This document shows positions 36,881-49,541 of a stretch of 64,000 bases of DNA, piece by piece. How positions within the stretch are numbered: the stretch's first letter is position 1; each line of letters starts with the position of its first letter. The stretch lies in NCBI RefSeq assembly GCF_000189635.1, contig NW_002476326.1, positions 310,001 to 374,000 on the forward strand, given 5' to 3'. The stretch is from Tetrahymena thermophila SB210 (taxonomy: Eukaryota; Ciliophora; Oligohymenophorea; Hymenostomatida; Tetrahymenidae). The position numbers and the translations under genes are program-made. The notes under the pieces were generated by a model. That model did not search any database and was not told where the DNA came from. It worked only from the letters and a program-made list of their open reading frames with translations.

Positions 36881-39800
36881 ATGGCAAGCTTATTTTCTCC
36901 TAGACCAACTTCTAGCCAATCTACTTTTTCTTTTAAATCAAATGAATTTATGTCACCTAAATTAAAAAAATCTACTCCTACTTTGGTGTAAATGAGTAGC
37001 TGTAAATAAAGAGTGCTTTATACATCTCCACAACATACAGATTGTACTCGTCCTTCTAGTGCATTATAAGTTAATGAACTGAGCAAAAAATTAGGGATTT
37101 TTGAATATCAAGATGAGGTACTTACTAACTCAACTCTTAATTAAACGAGGCCTTCGTCAAGACAATCATCAATAATATTAAACTAAATGTCTTGTATAAT
37201 TAAACCAAAAAAAGCTATGTCTGCTGTATCAAGCTAAAAATCCAAGAAATCTCCCTTGCTGATATACAAAGAAAATATTACATAATTAGAAAATAATTTC
37301 AACAATTTGGAGTTAGATTAAGATTACTCAAAACAGTACTCTATCATCTAACTCTAAAAATAGTAAAAAATAAATGAAAAAAAAAAAGAGTCTTGTCCTT
37401 TTGAAGCCTTTTCAGCTTTTAGAAAGGAGTAGAATGCAGGTATTAAAAGAGTTAATTCAAATGTAAGCAACTAGCTAAGTATAAGTGCAAGTAAATTTTT
37501 TAGCAAACCAATATGTATAGGATCTCCAACTGCAAATTATAAAAGTTAAAGAAAGGAATTATCGAAATCTACATCTATAAACTGCACTGAAGCTGTTAAA
37601 AATAATAATCAGCCTAATAAAGACCCTATTAATTAAATAAATTATGTTCTTGACGTATAAGGATAAAAGCGTCCAGAAGATGTTCCCATTTTGGCTGACT
37701 CTAAAAAGATGAAAAAAAATTAATATATAATTAATTTATCAAAGAGTTATTAATAAAATCAAGTAGATAATACTTCTACAGAATAAGGCAATTAGGATTC
37801 ATAATAATTAGCCAAAGAGAGAATAATAGATTAACGTTTATCTATATCTCCTTCTTTTATTATGAATTTTGATTTAAATAAGATTTAAACTTAAAAGTTT
37901 ATGAAAAATAACTAAATTTTAAATACTACAAATGCTTAAACTGAATAAACTCCTAGAAGCTCTAATATTTCTACTTAAAAAAACACATGTAACACAGACA
38001 GGAATAAATTTAGTTCTTAATAAAAATAGAAAACAACTGTTAATTACTAAAAAATAGCAAAGGAACAATCCATCTAATCGGCTTTAGCTAAATTTCAATT
38101 ATGGCCACCAGCATCCAATTAGAAAACTTAAGAAATTAATTCAACTCCTTAAAAAGATTAAAAAATTAAATTTAAAGGAGAATTTAACTTTATTAAGTAA
38201 AAATATGAAGAGCCAAATTAAATAAAGTAGTAAAATATGGAGACCGAGAATAAAGTAGATGAAGAAAGAATATTAGAACATAAAACAGAAGTGCAGTAAA
38301 TTTTGGAATAAATTCCTGATTACAAATTTGACTCTAATAATAAAGCAGTGTCTAATCATTTGAATTTGAAAGCCAGAAAGATATTTTTGTATGATAAAAA
38401 CCCTAGCGTTCCTTTAATGTAAGTTCATTTCTCAAAAAAAGAAGTAGATCCTATTTATCGTAGAAATGTGTAAAACAATAAACTTAAATATTGTGAATAA
38501 GCTGAGTTTGTTGGAAACTTAGAATTAAAATAACCTTAAAAGACTAAGACTTAAAAAAAGACCATCAAAAAGAAAAAAATAGAAAACGAAGTAGATCGCT
38601 TTCAAGAGTATTAGGATATTATTAGGAAAGATTAGTAGGAGAAAGCTGAAATTAGAGAAAGAAATAGATAGTTAGCTTTGTTAAATTTTAGCGATTTTAG
38701 CGATGCATAAACTGAAAAAATTCTTGATGATGAAGCCAAACCTGAAGATTTATTTTCTGGAGCTTCTAAATGGATAGATAAATCTCCAGTTAGTGAATAT
38801 ATTGAATAAAAATTTCCTTTAGTTAAAAATTATGTAGATAAAATATGGAGTTATTATAAGTAGCATGATGAAATTCAAGATTTTGGTGATAACAACGGAT
38901 CAAAAAATAACCCTAAATCAATTAAAGTCATTGACGATTAAGCTGAAGAAATATAAAAAATATATAATCAGATTAATAGAATGAATTCAGTATTTTCTTA
39001 AAGATTAGAAGAGATACAAAAGTATGAAAACAAGAATTTAATAGACGAATTCTTAAAAAGTATCTCTTTAATTTCTTATTTTTTTTTAATTTAAATCATA
39101 AACATAAATTTTAAATACTAGCTAACGATGAAAGATTAACTGTGCAAGAACTGAATTTAATAATTGATTAATTCACCTCACCTTAAAATTAAATAGATAT
39201 CATGTTTGTAGATTAAATACTTACTAAGTTGAAGTTTTTCTCTAACTTTAATCCTTAGACGAGAAAGCAACTGATGAAATTAGGTAAGCTCATTAAAAAA
39301 GAAAAAGGAGAGATAGTTTTTAATCAAGGAGACTTTGGAGATTAAATGTACATTATACTTTTTGGAAGCTGTAATGTGTAAGTAAAATACGTTAATGATT
39401 ATGGAGTAGAAATAGAAAGAGTAGTTGCGACCCTTTACGATGGGGTAATTAAATTTTATACATTTTAATTAGCTGAATTTATGTTTTATTTTTTAAACAG
39501 TAACAATTCGGTGAATTAGCGATGATGAAAACCACAACAAAGAAGTAAAAATAAACTGATGCAGAAGTTAACTTAAAAGAAAAATAATTGAAAGATATAA
39601 GAAAAAAACTAATTAGATATGATGGAATAACAAAACTTGAACGAAATTACTTAAGAAAAGGGATTAAAAAAACAAGGAGCTGGCTAGAATTTGAGTATGA
39701 CAGAAACTAGAAAAAAAATGAGGTTGAAACCGAAGAAAATACTAATCAATAATTTAATGAATTAGATGAAGATAATCAAATGAAAAAGTAAAATAAAGAA

Positions 39801-41071
39801 ATCTTAGAAAGAACTAAGCGTGCTGCAACTATTTAGATGATTGAAGAAAGCTACTTGATGAGCATTTCTAAAAGCGATTTTTAGCTTGTTTTAATGAATT
39901 TAATGCAAGCTGAATTAGATAATAAAATTAAATTGCTAAGTACAATCCATCTATTTGATGTAAACATTTTAATTTCCAAATATTTTTATTTAAATATTTT
40001 GATTATTAATATTATATAGATGTTTTAGCCTTTTGCTCTTATTCCTTTAGCTAATTTACTGAAGACTAGAAAATATGGAGTAAATGACTTAATAGTAGAA
40101 TAAGGCAAGCCTCTAAAATTCTTTTATATAGTATCCTAAGGAAGATTGAAAGTTCTTCGAATTGAAAAGACATCTAGGAAATTAAAATAGTAAATCAAAC
40201 CAAAGAATATGATCTTTTCCATTATGAAATGTATTAATTTATATTAATATTATTTTGATTTCAAGACAATTTTTTGTCTAGCTTTTGAAGTATAAAATGA
40301 TGATGATTAATTCCCAAACACTAATTTATAAAAAAAAAATTTTTTTTAGTCAATGAATTTTTTAAATTTATCAAAATATATTTAATAAGATAAGGAAAAT
40401 GAAGAAGAAAAGAAAGAAAAAGATAAACTTAAAAACCATATACAAGAGATAGAAGAATAGCCCATTTTAAAAGATTATGATTCTAGTAGCTTTGACTCAG
40501 ATGATGATATTGAAAATGTGGAGAGATTACTCAGAGATTCAAAGTTAGCCAACACTGAAAAAGTTTTTGATTACTAAAAGTTTGGTAAACCAGACAAAGA
40601 AATAGTATTTTACAAAAAGTTTGTGGAATATGGTAGTTTTTCATAAGGAGATTACTTTGGAGGTAGAGTCTTAACAGGCAAAAATAAAGATGATAATCCA
40701 CAAGGACTGGCTCAAAAAGCAGTGGTATCTAGTAAATTTAATATATAATAAATTAACTTTTCATTTTATTTAGATAGCTGACACTAACGAAGTAGAATTA
40801 TATGTTCTTGAAAAAAATCAACTACAATATTTACCACAATTTATAAAAGTAAATATTTCTTTAATGTAAATAATTTTTACAAAATGCTTAATTAAAATTT
40901 AAGGACTGGTTAATCTAATGTTTAGAATGTACTTAAGAATTTGATGACCTTGATAAAAAAACAGAGTCTTAAAAAAATAGGAATTGGGAGAATTTTAAAG
41001 AATAAATGTATGAAATCACTTCTCAGCATTTAAAGCAATAAATTGAAGTTTAAAAAGCTAAAATATGGTGA
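36881..41071 (+). CDS. Large protein with two cyclic-nucleotide-binding domains
   Basis: Exons: 36881-39059, 39122-39444, 39501-39959, 40020-40289, 40395-40731, 40778-40848 and 40904-41071; phases agree and the total is 1,268 residues. Exon 1 (726 residues) is a Ser/Asn/Gln-rich, probably disordered region ending in charged helices. Domain 1 (about residues 755-970) has GEIVFNQGDFGDQMYIILFG and QFGELAMM, but about 100 charged residues separate this from KRAATIQMIEES, which in normal domains follows at once as the phosphate-binding cassette. Domain 2 (about 985-1210) has GVNDLIVEQGKPLKFFYIVS, then an acidic insertion, then GSFSQGDYFG and ELYVLEKNQL; its cassette lacks the usual Glu and Arg. 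No kinase or channel domain is visible. It may be a cAMP/cGMP-sensing scaffold or a non-binding relative. Confidence 0.85.
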
Positions 41072-41574
41072 ATTTATAAATTAATTTTTATTTAAATATT
41101 TATTTCAAATTTGTAACAAAAGATTCTATTAAAATAAATTTTAAAAAACATGTAAAATAAATTTAAATTTAAAGTATCTCTTAATTGTTTGACTTAAAGA
41201 ATTATGAAATAGTTTAAAAGTTTATTTAATTTTTAATTTATTGGATATAATATTACCAATGATTTTATGAAAATTTAAATTTTAGTCTATCAAATATCAA
41301 AAATTTTTTAATAAAAAAAATTTCAAAACTTTTATTCAATATCCTTATTATAATAATACAATTGAAAATTTTTTAGCGTGAGGTCTTATAGAAATTTTAA
41401 ATAAAATATAATCTTATTGTTAAAAAAGACAAGAAAAAAAATATTTAATTAAAATTTCTAAAAATAAATTAAAAATATTTAGTGCTTATTTAATTATGGA
41501 ATGTAAATAAATTATTTATTAAAAAATTAGTTAGTTACTATTAAAATAAAAATTAATATGATACTAAAAAAAAA
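41072..41574. other. Intergenic, convergent gene ends
   Basis: AT-rich 500-bp spacer between convergent genes; should hold both 3' UTRs. Nothing further seen. Confidence 0.55.
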
Positions 41575-44500
41575 TCAAAATAAATCTTATTAACTTTTAT
41601 CTTATTCAATTTGTTAGTTAATTGATATATCAAAATCATTTTATTCTTCTTTAATGTGCTACAATGAGCCTAACTAATTTAATTAGGAGTTATATATTTT
41701 AGGAATTATTTTATTATTGACTGTTTCTTTGAGCTTACTAAATCTTCTAATAGATGAAGTAGCTAATTATTTTTTGTTAATTTATTTTTTATTTTGATGA
41801 CCATCTAATTGCTGCTATCTCATTAAGTGCTTCAATTAAGAAGTAAAATCTTCATTTAATTATTGATTACTTTAGTTCTTTTTATTTGAATCAACACTCT
41901 GCTATACAATAATTTAGAGTTCCTATCTGCTCAATTCAGATGTCAGAACCAATTCTAAATTAGTTTAATTCAAATGTTAAAATCTAGGTCTGAACTCAAT
42001 ATCAACATAATCATCGCCTTTATCCACTATCAAAACTTTAGTTTTTGAGATTTTTGTGTGCTTTTCAGCATCAAAGGTGAAGATGTTTTAGCTTACAGCT
42101 ATGTTAACTACTGAGTCACTTTAATTTGGAAACTCAAATTTAGCAAAACATTTGAGATTAACTCTCTTGATATCAAAACACTTCATAACGTTTTCATACA
42201 ATCTATCACTATTAACACTAAATTCTTGAGCAACTGAACTATAATTTATATTATCTTATGAAATGATGTCTTTAATTGATTCCATATGATTTTTAAAGTA
42301 GTAATATTGCAGTACTTAATTGTAATTTTGTTAAAATTTAAAAATAGCAGAAGGTTTCTCTTTAATTACCAAGATTTCATCCTAAAAATTGAGGTCTGAA
42401 GCTAGAATAGTTATTTCATGGCTTATTATTTTTTACTTATGAGATGTGTGCTATTCCTTTTACTGCACGGCAACAAAAAACTACAAACTGTTCTTGCTTT
42501 TAATTTAGTGTTTATGCTATTGTTTTTACATATCTAAATTAGCATCTTAAATGCTTAACTCTTAATCAAAAGAGCTATTAGGACTATCAATGCTGCTTAC
42601 TTAGTCATTAAAATGATATTTATGAACATTATCAGTTGCTTTTAATAAAAAATAATTAGGATAAGATTTAAAATTTAAAATTAGAATTAAATGAAAAATA
42701 AATAAATTACAAAATAAGCATGAATATATAAATGATAAGAAATTGTTGCTGGTCTGATGCTTAGATGGAATCAATTTATTTAAAACTTTAAGGAATTAAT
42801 TTCCTTTTTCTAAAGATCTAAATATGATTAACATATTTTATTTAATCTATTGTTTCTAGCTAAACATAGTTTGTTAAGAAAATGAGCAGCTGAGACGAAT
42901 TTATTAGTTGCTGAAACCAGAAAAATAATTCTAAAGAGTTAAAGGCTATGTTGGTCTTTATCTACTGTCGCTGCTTTATAAAGAAAAAAGTATAATGTAC
43001 TCCACCTTGTACTTATCAGTACAAAGAGAACCCAGATAGCACTAATTACATTTAGTCCCAATTTGAACATCTACAATGTATATACCATAATTTGTAAGTA
43101 GCAATAACATCTTTTGATATGGATTATCTTTCTCTTCATCTCTTTTAATAAAAACATTTAAATAAATTATTTTATGCTCTAAAAACCATTTTAAAAAGTT
43201 AAATAATTTTAAAATAAATTTTCCTTCATAAATATAAATGCTAATATCTAGAAAATATTAGAGAAAATAATAAAAGAAAATGTGAATTTACTTTCTAATG
43301 TAGACCCAACTCCAACAATACAGAATTTCCCTTTCTTAAGAGATAAGTATGTCTTTAACATAAAATTCATCTATCTTTAAAGTTAAATTTTGTTTTATTA
43401 ATTTATATTAATAATAATAACAATAATAATATCATACTAAATTTATTGAAAGATTAGACTCCAAGCAGCACTCCATCATTTTCTAGATAAAAGCTTAGTT
43501 TACTTAGCTTTTCTACTCATAATTAAGAATGAGTTATGAATAGTTTAATGTGCAAACTTCTTTATGGTAATCCCCCTAGGAGAGACTGAAATAACTGCCT
43601 AAATTATTTGAATAAATGAAATTTTTAATAAAAATTTTGAAATGTACAAAATTACCAAAAAACTCAGTATAAATTTAGGTTGCTAGATTCAAATTTTTTC
43701 TGTTTTCTTAATCCAAATTGTCATAAGGAAACATAAATATTTAGCTTAATTAGTTTATCATAGTAGTATTAAAAAGCTATTAAACAATAAACTAGATATG
43801 CCTTTTATGGGGATATAAATTCAAACTAGGATGTTATACTTATTTATTTTTGATGTGCTTAGAGTTTTCGGTAAATACTTTGTTAACAGAGTCTAAAGAA
43901 TTAACTTATTCCAAGATAATTTACAAAGTTTTTACTATTTCTTTTATCAGCATTATGTCTTATTTTTAAATTACTTTAAATTTAAATATCCCTTAATATA
44001 GTAGCCCAACCATTTCTTAAATACTCTGCAATGTTGCTATGTACAATTCTATTTATTCTAAAGGTGACCAATTTTTAAATTAACCCTCCTAATAATCTTG
44101 ATCTTAATAATCATCATTAATTGATAGCTATTAATATTGCTTCATGTGAGATTATTTTGATGGTCCTCTCTCTTATAGCTATGTGATTGCCATCTCTATT
44201 TTTAAGAATTAAATTTTTATTTTATTTTAATTTAATTCTAATTAATTTTAATATTTATTTTACTGTGGTAATGCTTAAAAATGAGTCTGCAAATTGTTAA
44301 AAATTTACAACCAAGAGAAGCCTTAATAAAACCGTTTTCTTTGCAAAGAATCGAAATTTTGTAGAAAGTTTAAATATTTTTTGCTTAATTAATAGCTGAT
44401 TCTTTGATTTCATCGTTCGGGGAGCTTTTAATGGAGAAGTAGATGCATCTCAAAAATGCAGAGAGAATAATAGATTTTTTATTTTTTTAAGTTATCTACA

Positions 44501-47500
44501 TTCTGTGCTTAATATCACTTGATGTTTAGTTATCAATAGGTTTTGGTTTAATAAACATTTTAAGGAGAATGACATCTGTGACATTAGTTATGATATTATA
44601 AAACATTTAATTATATGAAAAATTATCATCTTCACTATCAAAAAGCTCAAAATTATATTGATTTAGCTAATTTTAAGTTAACTTTGTGTGCTTTTGTCCC
44701 ATAAGTAGAATATCACTTACTTATTTAGCAAAGTCAAGATTCTTTTGAGACTCTTTTTAATCTTATGCTTTTTATGGCTTTTTTCAATATATAGACAATA
44801 TTTTAATGAAGTTTATAATTTAATATCTTACAAACTATTCTGGGTATAGAATTCTTTGTATTAAATTTGTTTTGGACATCAATAAAACATAACGATGGTC
44901 TGGCTGAAGGAATGTTAAAATTCTTGACAATCCTTATTGAGAAGAAAATAAATTGTGTTGTATCTAGAATAAAGTAAAATAGCTTTGATCAATTTGGAAT
45001 TTTTATTTTCTATCCCACAAAGTGCATTCTTCTTTAATCAATTAAATTAAATTGAAACGAGTACTGTTTATTTTTAACAATTAAAAAATAAATGAATAAT
45101 TTGTATAAAATAAATATAAATTATTTTATTGAAGGAGCCAATTTGATTTATTAATAATGAATTAATTACTAGCTTCTGATGCTTTAGAAATCTTTTATAG
45201 ATGTAAAATTTGAATTGTTTTCATTGTTTTCTTACAACTTAGAATCAAAATCTGCTGAAGAATTCTTTATCTCATTTTTAGCATCTAACTTAAAAAAGTT
45301 TTTACTATTTTTATCTGACAATGGAAACATTTAATTAACAGTCTTTTTTAAAGTTGCATTTGCTTTTTCTTAAGTTAATATTTATATGGCATTTCTGCGT
45401 TGAGATTCTAAATTTTTAATAATATCAGAAGTTAATGTTGTTACAGAATTTTCTTAATCAGAAGTTAAGCTAATAGAATGCTATCTAATTCTTTTTAATT
45501 AATGTATCATGCCATCTATTTTTTCAGCTTCTGATAGATTATCTTTAATTTTCTATACTCCCTTTGGTTCATTTTTTTAAAAAGATAATGATTTATTTCT
45601 TCCTCCTCCTCCACTTTAGCTCTTATTTAAGTTTAGCTAATAGAGTTGCTATGCTTTGCTAATTTAATTATTTAAATTAGAAAATTCTTCTTATTCCTAT
45701 AATTAAGAGGTGTTTTCTTGTAATTTGTAAGTAGCACCTTCCAAAATATCAGCTAGCTTTTTAATTAACCTAAATGCTAAAAGAGAGTCATTTTATACGC
45801 CCTTATTTTCAAAGCATTCTAAGATAATACCAATATTTTAACATAAATCTTCGATTTAAAGAGGAGGAAAAGATTCATCAAATGTTTCTCCTTCATAGCA
45901 AATACAATTTTTGATGCGTTTTAAATTCTACTCTCTTTAAGTTTATTCTCTAATAACTTTGATAGATATAAGTTTTTTCATTAAAAAAACTGTTGAAATG
46001 CATAAATCAGAATTATTTTATGACTAAGCTTCATTCATAGCAAAACTATAAACTAAAGCATCTTCTAATCTAAAAAACAAAAAATTAAAAATTAAACCAA
46101 CAAAAAAATGTATCAATCTTACATATCTAGCATTGTGTCATATTAAAATTGCCCAATTTCTTAAATTATTTCTTCAACATACTATGGCTCCACTTCAGTA
46201 TAAAATTTACAAAATATTAAGATAATAAATGAAATGTCTTATTCCTTTTTAGCTCCTTTTTAACTACTAAATAAGAAAGAAAGTCTTGATAAAAGAAGTG
46301 AAAGATCATTTAAGTTCCAATTTAACTATCCTGTCTTTTCTCCCTTTAAATTTATTTTATTAAATTTAATATTTTCATAAAATGTTAATATTATTTTTTA
46401 AGTTTATAAATATCTTAAAAAATTAATCAATTTATTACCCTTATGGTTTTTAATGATAAAAGTTATCTACAAGCTTAAATTCTTATATTGACATCATTTA
46501 ATTCTAATAATTTTAAGAGGATCCCTTTTCTCTGCTTTTAATCCAATAACTCTCTTACTTCTTTTTTAATTTACTTTGTTATCGAGTTTGCATCTTTAAT
46601 AGGTTTTATAGCCTTTCTTGATATCTTAAAGTCGTTATTTCCTTTCTAATAAAAAAAATTGAAGAGATCTAATATATCGTAAACAGCACTCATGACAACT
46701 GGATTATTAACTTATATTTCATAATATTCTTCTTCAGAATTATCTTGTAAGTCTTAATTGTAATGCTTAAAGAATATTTCATGAGGTAAATGAAGTTAGC
46801 CAAGTTAAATCAATTCTTCAAATGGCTTATTATCTAAATCCAAATACTAAAGCAAATTTGTGCAATTTTAAATGTGGGATAAGAATTTTTTGAGACTGTC
46901 CACTTGCTAGAACATATGGTATCTTTTAAAAATTATAGTAAAATATCATCACTTCAAATGTTAAATTATATTCCAATAATTACTTAAAATAATATTGGAT
47001 GAATTTACAGCAAGCAGATAATACTAAAGGATCCAGCATAGGCATCGAGTAGACTTTTTAGAATTTTTTTTATAATTTTTAAATACTCGACTACTCTTTT
47101 TATTAACCCTTAATTTTCTATCCAACCTATTATAAATAAATTAATTGAATAGTTAAATAAAGTTTAGATATGTGATTTTTAAAATCAATAACATGGCATA
47201 TCAATTATTTTTTTATATAATTACTTTATTGTAACTTCTCATTAATTTATGTTTTAAACTTTTATATTAAAAGCACTAAAAAGAATACCTATATTATTTC
47301 ATTTCCTCAATTTTTTTATTGAGGTTCAGTATAATTAATGAGAAGTACAGTATATGATTGAAATGATAGAATTTTTAAATATAATAAATTAATAAATATA
47401 TTACAGGCTATTTTTAATAATATTAACCTTAGAAAGAACCAGCTGTTCTAATTAGTTGGGCAAAGTGTTTCATTATGGTGACTTTTTTATTTTTTTCTAA

Positions 47501-49069
47501 GATTTTAGAATCATCTTTTACTGCATTTACAAGCTAATCCATGCTTTCTTAAAATTTAGTGGTTTGGAAGGAATCGTATTCGCTTCCTATTTACCATTCA
47601 ATATGCTTGATTGTGAAGAAGGTATATTTTTCAATTTCATCTTAAGGCAATTTTACTATACTGAGAGTTTCTTTTTCTTCTTGCATATTTATTAAAGAAG
47701 CTATTTGGATTTTTGAAAGCGATTATTCGTAATTAATTTTAGAGCTACTGTATGGTTCAAACAGCTATTCTTCAATTACAATATTAAATTTTTCAATTAA
47801 AGAAAGGAGTGTAATCTAAAACTAGTAGTATGTAATGAATTACTCTCCTTAATAAACAAGCTTCAAAAATTATAAATTGACTTCATTCAAAAAATTATAA
47901 TACATTTTTAAAAAATAATTCTTATCAGTATCGTCTTAAATAAATTTGCTTATGAGGTGCTTATTACTCATGCAGATATCAATTAGCCTTTTAATTTAAA
48001 ATATAATACTTTTAAAGTGTACTTGAAATTAATTTTTATGTTTTACTGTAGGATTTAGTGTGCTTTATGAAAGTTTTTAGAAAATTTAAGTTACTAAGTA
48101 TTATTTTACAAAAGGTTTCCTTTTTAATCATTTTAATTTTGATCATCTCTTTCATCTTAGTCTTCATCATCATTATCGTTATAGCATAATTTTTTGTTCC
48201 CAATAAAATCGGTAATCTTTATTGTATTTATTTATTTATTAATTAATTTTTGTTTATTAATTAATCAATGTATTTTTGCTATGAATTAATATTTAAAAAC
48301 GTTCAAGAAACTAAAATAATAAAAATTCCTACCTAACAAATCCATTTGTGCATCAAAGGAAATATTTCTTCATCAACAATAAACAAATTTGCAATATTTG
48401 GAACTTCTAAAAATGATATAACACCACTAACTTAAATGTCTGAGATCATAAACCAGTTTTCAATTTTGATATTTTAGATAATTATTTCTAAAATCGATTT
48501 TTCAACTAAGTCTTTAAGCTCATTTCCTTTAGATAATATATTTTTCAAGATAGTGATGCATCTGTATCCAAGTGTTTAAACTCTCTAATCTCTAGGATAG
48601 TCAATACATGAAAGTTATGTAAGTGACATCAGAATAATTTTCTGCACTTATTTGCTGTTTTCAATAATGAGAAGACAATTCTGTAAAAAGTATTCTATTT
48701 TTTAATCCTAAAATAATTTAAATTGCTGTTTTTAATATTTTTATCTTTGATGAAAAGGATTCATATTAAAATCATATTTTATGTCTAAATATTTACTAAC
48801 ACTATAAGTTCATCATTGCTTCCAAATTCAGTAAACCAAATATGGTTATCTTTTCCTAGAATTTCTAAGCACAAATTACTTAAGTCAGTTCCATAAGAGG
48901 GTGCTCTTGTACCTCCTGTTAAACATAACTCACTGTATCTGATTAAACTATCTAAATATTAGTATTTTCTTTCAAACCCTCTTATATTTTTAGACAAGTT
49001 CTAAATTTTAATAGTCTCATTAACTTTTTTAACGAAAATATTTTAAGCGCCTTTATACAATTTATTCAT
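41575..49069 (-). CDS. Very large helical protein, unknown family (possibly two genes)
   Basis: Start is MNKLYKGAQNIFVKKV at 49069, followed by a helical segment (RYSELCLTGGTRAPSYGTD). The first exon ends at GTAAATATTT near 48800. Later exons include FISDIQ-like and DEEIFPLMHKWICQ (about 48.35-48.7 kb), RLIDICMSNKHLISKFIQDD (about 47.9 kb), ILDLFNFFYQKGNNDFKISR (about 46.6 kb) and AFRLIKKLADILEGA (about 45.7 kb), all suggesting helical-repeat (armadillo-like) structure, with a GGGG and Gln-rich linker near 45.6 kb. The C-terminal part has a Cys motif, CNQCYLGSLC (about 43.0 kb), then FTFDAEKHTKISKTKVLI and ends QQIEQDKSQQDLF before TGA at 41577-41575. I did not verify every splice, and a gene boundary inside is not excluded. 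No enzyme motif seen; the arrangement faintly recalls large channel or trafficking scaffolds. Confidence 0.55.
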
Positions 49070-49541
49070 TTTTCTCTCTGAAATTTAAAATTTGTTTGAC
49101 GTTTAATGTCTATCTTTTGACTAAAATAATAACAAAATTTATTAAATAAATCAAATATTTTTAAATCAAAAATTTTGTTTGATTAATATTTAATGCATAT
49201 GAACAAAACGAATCTTTTATTACATTTTATTTATAAATCAAATTTAAGAGTTGATAGAATTAAACTATTTTTAACAACTTAACAAGTAAAAGAAACAAAA
49301 TAAACATTTTAATTCTTTTTAATTCAATGCAACAAATTCAATAACAAAATATTTTAGTTTTAACAAAATAGTTTTTATAAATTTAATACAAAGCTTGGCA
49401 ATTTATGGATGAATATATTGTGTTTTAAGGAAAATTGTATTTATATAATTTATATAATATTTATAATTTTTGTAAATAGTTTATTTATTAATCTAAGTGC
49501 TTTTAAATCATTTTAGGTTATATTTATATTAAAATGAGTTT
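49070..49541. other. Intergenic spacer
   Basis: AT-rich gap between two tandem minus-strand genes; presumably promoter of the large helical gene and 3' UTR of the Asn/Gln-rich gene. Confidence 0.5.
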
